Source of the DNA: Halomonas sp. THAF5a
Lineage (GTDB): Bacteria; Pseudomonadota; Gammaproteobacteria; Pseudomonadales; Halomonadaceae
Direction: 5' to 3'
DNA: 64,000 nucleotides
Assembly: GCF_009363755.1 (NCBI RefSeq)
Contig: NZ_CP045417.1
Location: forward strand, 2,914,001-2,978,000
The position numbers were made by a program, and so were the translations under genes. This document shows, one piece after another, positions 59,049-64,000 of this stretch. How positions within the stretch are numbered: position 1 is the stretch's first letter; each line of letters opens with the position of its first letter. The notes below the pieces were generated by a model. The model was not told where the DNA came from. It saw nothing but the letters and a program-made list of their open reading frames with translations, and searched no databases.

Positions 59049-60458
59049 CTACAGCTCGAGGCGATCGCCGTAGCCGGGAATCTCGGCCTCGATGCCGTCT
59101 TCCCGGAGGAGCGCCTGCAGCGCCTGCTGGGCGCCGGGCTCACCGTGCACCAGGCAGACCCGGGGGCGATGGCGGAAGGCGCCGACCCAGCCCAGCAGCT
59201 GGGTCTGTCCGGCGTGGGCCGAGAAGCCGCCGATGGTGTGCACCCGGGCCTTGACCGCCAGGTCCTGGCCCATCACACGGACCCGCTGGGCGCCGTCGAC
59301 GATCTGGCGCCCCAGGGTGCCGCCGGCCTGGAAGCCGACGATCACCAGTCGGGTACTGGGCTTCTCGAGGTTGTAGCGGAAGTGGTGGAGGATGCGCCCA
59401 CCGTTGCACATGCCGGCGCCGGCGATGATGATCGCCCCGCCCTGGATGCGGTTGATGGCCATCGACTCCTCCACCGTGCGCGTCATGCGCAGGATCGGCA
59501 GGTAGCGGTGGGTATCGCCGCTGGCGGCCACGTTGAGCACCTTGAGGTCCTCGGGGTCCAGGGACTTGCGGGCGCGGTGATAGAGCTCGGTGACCTTGAT
59601 CGCCATGGGGCTGTCGAGGAACACCAGCTGCTGGCGCAGCCGACCCTCGTGGTAGAGCACGCTCAGGTGATAGAGGATCTCCTGGGTGCGCCCCACGGCG
59701 AAGGCGGGAATCAGCACGTTGCCGCCCGCCTCATGGGTCTCCTCCAGCACGCGGGCGAACTCCTCGAGGGTCTCCTCCAGAGGCCGATGGTCGCGGTCGC
59801 CATAGGTGCTCTCCATCAGCACCAGGTCGGCCTCATGGAGCTTCACGGGATCCTTCATCAGCACCGAGCTGGGGTTGCCGAGATCCCCCGAGAAGACCAG
59901 TCGCCGCGTCTGCCCGCCCGAGGGCACGGCCAGCTCGACGATGGCCGAGCCGAGGATGTGCCCCGCATCGTGAAACACCAGGGTGACCCCGCCCGGAAGC
60001 GACACGGGCTGGCCATAGCCATGAGAGGTGCAGAGCTCGAGGGTGCGCTCCACGTCCGCGAGCTCGTAGAGCGGCTCGACCGGCGGCTTGCCGTGGCGGG
60101 TGCGCCACTTGTTCTCCCACTCGACGTCCTTGGCCATGATGAAGGCGGCGTCCTGGAGCATGATCTCGAGCAGGTCGCGGGTGCCGCGGGTGCAGTGGAT
60201 CGGCCCGTCGTAGCCCTCGCGGACGAGCTTCGGAAGCAGCCCCGAGTGGTCGAGGTGGCCGTGGGAGAGCACCACCGCCTCGAGCTCGCCGGGCAGGCGG
60301 CCGAAGCTGCGGGCGTTGGCCGCGTCGGCATCATTGCCGCCCTGGTGAAGGCCGCACTCCAGCAGCAGCCGGTGGGTGTGCTGATCGCCGTCTACCTCGA
60401 GGAGGTAGCGGGACCCGGTGACTTCCTTGACCGCACCCTGAAAGGTCAGTGTCGACAT
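59049..60458 (-). CDS. Metallo-beta-lactamase/beta-CASP protein (RNase-like)
   Basis: A 469-residue protein with SHGHLDHSGLLP (HxHxDH zinc site), MESTYGDRDH of beta-CASP motif A, PAFAVGRTQEILYHL and the C-terminal GGFSAHAGQTQLL and VHGEPGAQ. This matches the beta-CASP nuclease group that processes RNA in bacteria and archaea; the bacterial members of this subgroup are less studied. The start is the ATG at 60458. Confidence 0.88.
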   Translation of the reverse strand: MSTLTFQGAVKEVTGSRYLLEVDGDQHTHRLLLECGLHQGGNDADAANARSFGRLPGELEAVVLSHGHLDHSGLLPKLVREGYDGPIHCTRGTRDLLEIMLQDAAFIMAKDVEWENKWRTRHGKPPVEPLYELADVERTLELCTSHGYGQPVSLPGGVTLVFHDAGHILGSAIVELAVPSGGQTRRLVFSGDLGNPSSVLMKDPVKLHEADLVLMESTYGDRDHRPLEETLEEFARVLEETHEAGGNVLIPAFAVGRTQEILYHLSVLYHEGRLRQQLVFLDSPMAIKVTELYHRARKSLDPEDLKVLNVAASGDTHRYLPILRMTRTVEESMAINRIQGGAIIIAGAGMCNGGRILHHFRYNLEKPSTRLVIVGFQAGGTLGRQIVDGAQRVRVMGQDLAVKARVHTIGGFSAHAGQTQLLGWVGAFRHRPRVCLVHGEPGAQQALQALLREDGIEAEIPGYGDRLEL

Positions 60459-60546
60459 GGCTCGCTCCCGGTGGCTGGCGTGGAGGGGAGCGTCGCGCCC
60501 CCTCCTTCCAGCATAACGGATACGCGATACGCCGGAGCCGACGCGG

Positions 60547-61767
60547 CTAGACCTCGCCGGCGTGGTCGCGTTCCACCGCCCGGCAGAGCCGCTCCGGCAG
60601 GTCGGGAATGGCGGCCTTGACGCGGTTCCAGCTGGGAATGAAGGGGCGCTCGCGGGGATAGTCCAGGAAGTCGCGACCGGCCTCCAGCAGGTTGGCGGCG
60701 AAGAGCTCCACGGCCTGCTCCTCGGCATGGCGGTCCAGGCTCAGGCCGTTCATCACGGCGTCATGGTCGTAGGCCTCGATCAGGTCCAGCGCCAGGCGGT
60801 AGTAGGTCGCCTTGAGCGTGCGAAAGCCCTCGGCGCTGAAGGTCACGCCCTGGGTAGCCAGCTTGCGGTAGAGCGACTTGGCGATGTCGAGGCTCATGCG
60901 ATTGAGCCCGCCCGTGGCGTCCTCGGCACAGACCGGCTGGTGCTTGTGGTCGTAGGCGTCGGCCAGGTCGACCTGGCAGAGCCGCTTGGTGGAGTAGTTG
61001 CGGTGCACCTCGGAGAGCACGCCGATCTCCAGCCCCCAGTCGGCGGGGATGCGGATGCCGTCGAGCACCTCGGTGCGCATGGCGAACTCACCGGAGAGCG
61101 CGTAGCGGAAGCTGTCCAGGTACTCCAGGTAGGGCAAGGGACCGTGGATCGTCTTCAGCGCCCGTAGCAGCGGCGTGACCATCAGCCGCGAGACCCGGCC
61201 GTTGAGCCGACCCTCGGCGATGCGGGGGTAGTAGCCCTTGCAGAACTCGTAGTTGAAGCGCGGATGGACCACCGGATAGAAGAGCCGCGCCAGAAGCCCC
61301 CGGTCGTAGGTGAGGATGTCGCAGTCGTGCAGCGCCACCACCCGGCCGCGGTTCGAGGCCTGCACGTAGCCCCCGCAGTACCAGACGTTGCGCCCCTTGC
61401 CGGGCTGCTGGGGGGCCAGGCCCTGGGCCTCGAGCTCGGCATCCAGCGCCTGCAGCCGCGGGCCGTCGTGCCACAGGATACGGTGGTGCTGAGGGAGCCG
61501 GGCGAAGAACGCCCGGGCGCGCAGGAACTGCTCGCGATCGGCACGATCCAGGCCGATCACCACCTCCGCGAGGTAAGGCACCCGGGCGATCTCCTCGACG
61601 ATATGGTCGAGGGCCGGTCCCTCGAGCTCGGAAAACAGCGACGGCAGGATCAGGCTCATGGGCCGGCGCTCGGAGAAGGCGACCAGCTCCGCCTCCAGGG
61701 CGTCGACCGGCCGGCGGGTCAGGTTGTGAAAGTCGGTGATGATGCCGTTCTGGTGGAAGTCGCTCAT
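60547..61767 (-). CDS. gpgS: Glucosyl-3-phosphoglycerate synthase (GT81-like)
   Basis: A 406-residue glycosyltransferase. The N-terminal part has SLILPSLFSELEGPALDHIV, and the nucleotide-sugar/metal site is in VALHDCDILTYDRGLLARL; GEFAMRTEVLDGIRIPADWGLEIGVLSE is also family-typical. GpgS joins glucose from NDP-glucose to 3-phosphoglycerate. It is followed in order of transcription from the overlapping phosphatase gene, so the pair would make glucosylglycerate, a compatible solute. GGAG lies seven bases before the ATG at 61767. Confidence 0.85.
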   Translation of the reverse strand: MSDFHQNGIITDFHNLTRRPVDALEAELVAFSERRPMSLILPSLFSELEGPALDHIVEEIARVPYLAEVVIGLDRADREQFLRARAFFARLPQHHRILWHDGPRLQALDAELEAQGLAPQQPGKGRNVWYCGGYVQASNRGRVVALHDCDILTYDRGLLARLFYPVVHPRFNYEFCKGYYPRIAEGRLNGRVSRLMVTPLLRALKTIHGPLPYLEYLDSFRYALSGEFAMRTEVLDGIRIPADWGLEIGVLSEVHRNYSTKRLCQVDLADAYDHKHQPVCAEDATGGLNRMSLDIAKSLYRKLATQGVTFSAEGFRTLKATYYRLALDLIEAYDHDAVMNGLSLDRHAEEQAVELFAANLLEAGRDFLDYPRERPFIPSWNRVKAAIPDLPERLCRAVERDHAGEV

Positions 61768-62690
61768 GCCGTTGCTCCGTCTTCTTGGGATCCTCGCCTG
61801 GCCGCCGGCTCGCTCCCCGGCGACGCCTTCCCTCGGCACTCATCTCGCCCCCACCAGTGCGTCAGCCCCTCGGCCCAGCCGGTGGGCCCGGCGGCCCGGC
61901 TGCGATAGAGCGACGCCTGATCCGGCGACACCGCCAGGTCGTGGCAGCCGCGGATCACCACCGCCTGGTCGACGACCTCGAGCATGGCGATGTCGTTGGG
62001 GCCGTCGCCCAGCGCCAGGGTCCGAGGCCGCCGGCCCCGCAGCGCCGCGAAGCGCTCGGTCAGCCAGGCGACGGCGCGGCCCTTGTCGCAGTCGCCGGTG
62101 ACATGCCAGAAGCGCCCGCCCCGCACCAGGCGCAGGCCGTCGCCCTCGAGTCCCGCGCGCAGGGTCGCCAGGCGCTCATCCCCCTCCTCCCACACCAGCG
62201 GCTCGCTGCCCTCGCGCAGCCGCGCCAGGCGAGCCTCGGGCTCGGCGAGCCCGGTATAGGCGACCAGCTCCTCCAGGGGCATCTCGCTCATGGTGGTGAA
62301 GTCGAGCCCCAGCCGCTCCCGCCAGACCGCGAGGCGCTGGCGGATGAAGCCGATGTCGACGCCCAGGGTGCGGATCGCCACGCCATCGGCGCCGGGCCCC
62401 CGGTCCAGCCGGGCATGACACCAGGCGAGGGGCAGGCCGGCCAGGGCGCCGTTCTCGGCGATGAAGGGAGCGTCCTCGAGGCCAAGCTCGCGGCGTAGCG
62501 GCAACAGCTCGCTGCGGGTCTTGCTGGTCACCGGGATCACCGGTACGCCCTCGGCCTTCAGGCGGTCGAGCCAGGGGCGGGCCGGGGCCCAGTCGTAGCT
62601 GTGGTGGTCGAGCAGCGAGCCGTCCAGATCGGTGAAGACCAGGCGGGGGGACTGAGCGGGGTCATGGGGCAAGGCGGATATCGAGGGCAT
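61764..62690 (-). CDS. Glucosyl-/mannosyl-3-phosphoglycerate phosphatase (HAD)
   Basis: A 308-residue HAD phosphatase of the MPGP group: motif I VFTDLDGSLLDHHSYDW, motif II VTSKTRSEL, the FIAENGALAGLP cap and motif IV LALGDGPNDIAML. It would remove phosphate from glucosyl- (or mannosyl-) 3-phosphoglycerate. Its stop overlaps the gpgS ATG (ATGA), so the two are coupled. The C-terminal 40 residues are extra and low in conservation. Confidence 0.85.
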   Translation of the reverse strand: MPSISALPHDPAQSPRLVFTDLDGSLLDHHSYDWAPARPWLDRLKAEGVPVIPVTSKTRSELLPLRRELGLEDAPFIAENGALAGLPLAWCHARLDRGPGADGVAIRTLGVDIGFIRQRLAVWRERLGLDFTTMSEMPLEELVAYTGLAEPEARLARLREGSEPLVWEEGDERLATLRAGLEGDGLRLVRGGRFWHVTGDCDKGRAVAWLTERFAALRGRRPRTLALGDGPNDIAMLEVVDQAVVIRGCHDLAVSPDQASLYRSRAAGPTGWAEGLTHWWGRDECRGKASPGSEPAARRGSQEDGATA

Positions 62691-63700
62691 GGTGGGTCCG
62701 GCTCCGGGATGGTGGACGCGTCATGCCTCTTGCAGAAAGCGTGCCAGATCAAGGAACAGATCCCGCCTGCGCGGAACGTGGCACGCCGACTGAGATCGCA
62801 CTGCACCAACCAGAAACACGGGAACGCCCCATCATGGTGCAAACCAGGACCGGTAGAAGACATGGTATCTGTTCAAACCCGGTTTTACAGATAACCCGCA
62901 ACGCATTGGACGGCACGATAGAGGCAGAAGGACCAGTGCCAAATGAAACGACTCACACTTCTTTCGCCACGAAATCCCAAAGACAGCGTCAAAGCAACAT
63001 CAGCATACGAGTTCCCATCGGTGTTTGGTGGCGCATCATTGATGGTGTCACGACCTACCAGGTCCACGCCTGGCCTCAATTTTCTAACACTCTATTGGTT
63101 AATATGACGTTGAGATTTTGATACGGAGAATTAGGCAGTTTAGTGTCGAGCAACTACAAGAACCCCGTCTAGCTTGTTACTGAATCGATCACCTTTTGTA
63201 ACAAGCACAACATTTTTGTAACTTTCTGAGCGTCACCCCCTAACGTGGAGCAATATGCCAACGGCTCACCCGGAGAATCATGATGTCACCGGCATCCCTC
63301 CGCGCGCAGACAAGAGGAAGCAAGCCTGGAGCGGCACGCCCCGCCCAGGGCAGCGAGTCCCGATAGCGCAGCGGTGAAAGGAGCATCTCACCAATCTGGC
63401 GAAATCTTGGTGAATCCGGCGAACGCGATGACACATGACACCCGGTCGAGCGTAAATACAACAACGATATTAATGCGTCAAAGACGAGAAACTTGAACAA
63501 CAAAATAGAGCATGACGCGACAATCGCTCACCACCAACTAGTCAACATAGAAAGGTTTCCCTTGCTGATCTTTATCATCATATTTTGATATTCAAGCATC
63601 GCGGTCTTTCACTGTCGGGCCTGTACCACAGAGGAATTGCATTTGTGCCCCTCCAGCAGACGAGGGTAGAGATGCATGGAAAAGTAGAAGGAGGTAGAGC
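62691..63700. other. Long AT-richer intergenic region
   Basis: A kilobase with no convincing gene, visibly lower in GC than the rest of the window from about 62840 to 63240 and again from about 63460 to 63620. Open frames at 62723-63121 (plus) and 63240-63503 (minus) have no signal peptide, ribosome-binding site or recognisable family. It separates the gpg genes from the large adhesin-like gene and probably contains that gene's regulation. Confidence 0.5.
63172..63222. promoter_or_regulatory. GTAAC-based repeats, possible operator
   Basis: GCTTGTTAC (63172-63180) and GTAACAAGC (63198-63206) form a perfect 9-bp inverted repeat with a 17-base spacer. A third half-site, TTTTTGTAAC, is at 63213-63222, with GTAAC starts at 63198 and 63218 (20 bases apart). 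The helical spacing suggests a DNA-binding protein. Confidence 0.4.
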
Positions 63701-64000
63701 GTGGCCGCTCCAATCGCTAATGACGACAGCATCATCACCGCCACGGACACCGCCGTGCAGATCGCCGTGCTCGCCAACGACAGCGACCCCGACGGCGATG
63801 CGCTGAGCCTCGGCGCCTTCACCCAGCCGACCAGCGGCAGCGTCACGGCCGACGCCGACGGCACGCTCACCTACACCCCCGACGCGGGCTTCACCGGCAC
63901 CGACAGCTTCACCTACCGCGCCTCGGACGGGGCGCTTCAGAGCGAGCCCGCCACGGTCACCGTGACCGTCGAGGCACCGCCCAGCACGACCGTCCAGTTC
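63701..64000 (+). CDS. Large repeat protein with Ig/cadherin-like domains, N-terminal part
   Basis: The first 100 codons of a gene cut by the right edge. The reading frame starts at the GTG at 63701 with AAGGAGG six bases upstream. It begins directly with a tandem Ig-like (VCBS/Big_9-type) domain: VLANDSDPDGDALSL, SGSVTADADGTLTYTPDAGFTGTDSFTY and ATVTVTV. The acidic DPDGD loops are calcium-binding type. There is no Sec signal peptide, so export by a type I system through a C-terminal signal is likely, as in giant RTX adhesins. The rest is beyond the window. Confidence 0.8.
   Translation, partial: MAAPIANDDSIITATDTAVQIAVLANDSDPDGDALSLGAFTQPTSGSVTADADGTLTYTPDAGFTGTDSFTYRASDGALQSEPATVTVTVEAPPSTTVQF

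Noticed and set aside
63283..63360. A 24-codon frame (MMSPASLRAQ...) with GGAG before it
   Set aside because: Too short and with no sign of conservation; a leader peptide cannot be shown from sequence alone.
62723..63503. Two open frames in the AT-richer region (132 and 87 codons)
   Set aside because: They lack a ribosome-binding site, hydrophobic core or any recognisable motif, and they differ from the codon use of neighbours.

Overview
The window is GC-rich, densely coded chromosome from a gammaproteobacterium, most likely Halomonas or a close halophilic relative (Halomonadaceae). The evidence is an acidic porin and acidic surface proteins, E. coli-like gene orders (nudE / yrfG-hslR-hslO / pckA; nrdR-ribD-ribB-ribH-nusB-thiL-pgpA; thyA-folA), genes for a glucosylglycerate-type compatible solute, and a short intergenic repeat family. 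Genus is an inference from these traits, not from a marker gene. Nearly all genes lie on the minus strand. Many neighbours overlap by four bases (ATGA or GTGA), which fixes several start codons.

Layout. 1-3252: start of a TonB-dependent copper receptor, a small secreted coiled-coil protein behind a structured leader, a duplicated secreted protein and a major porin. 3652-13949: a ProQ-domain protein with a coiled coil, folA-thyA, lgt, a TauE/SafE permease with a receiver protein, an NRDE protein, ptsP, rppH and a HAD phosphatase. 14072-22798: mdh, an Rsd/AlgQ regulator, gshA-dsbB, tex, msrB and pckA. 23080-32534: hslO-hslR-yrfG, nudE, an oxidoreductase, ilvD and thiBPQ. 32798-42316: a Lon paralogue, a DUF945 protein, pgpA, thiL, nusB, ribH, a RibBX-type ribB, ribD and nrdR; ribE is not in its usual place. 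42443-45774: a GH13_18 phosphorylase, a copper chaperone and a DsbG-like protein.

45867-58868 is an unbroken minus-strand block for inorganic sulfur. It holds TsdA thiosulfate dehydrogenase, a c4-type cytochrome and a two-component system in one overlapping operon. It continues with two YeeE/YedE membrane proteins, a DUF2892 protein, a SulP anion transporter, sulfide:quinone oxidoreductase, a DUF442-type sulfurtransferase, two ETHE1-like persulfide dioxygenases, a peroxiredoxin, a second DUF2892 protein, a DsrE-like protein and a periplasmic rhodanese. Together these could oxidise sulfide to persulfide, sulfite and thiosulfate, oxidise thiosulfate to tetrathionate, and move the products across the membrane.

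59049-62690 holds a beta-CASP RNase-like protein and a gpgS/gpgP-like pair for glucosylglycerate synthesis. A kilobase of AT-richer non-coding DNA follows, then the first 100 codons of a repeat-rich, probably secreted adhesin that runs off the right edge. Four copies of an intergenic repeat (about 6330, 29041, 32625 and 40579) are the main mobile-like elements. I found no tRNA, rRNA, CRISPR array or intact insertion sequence.
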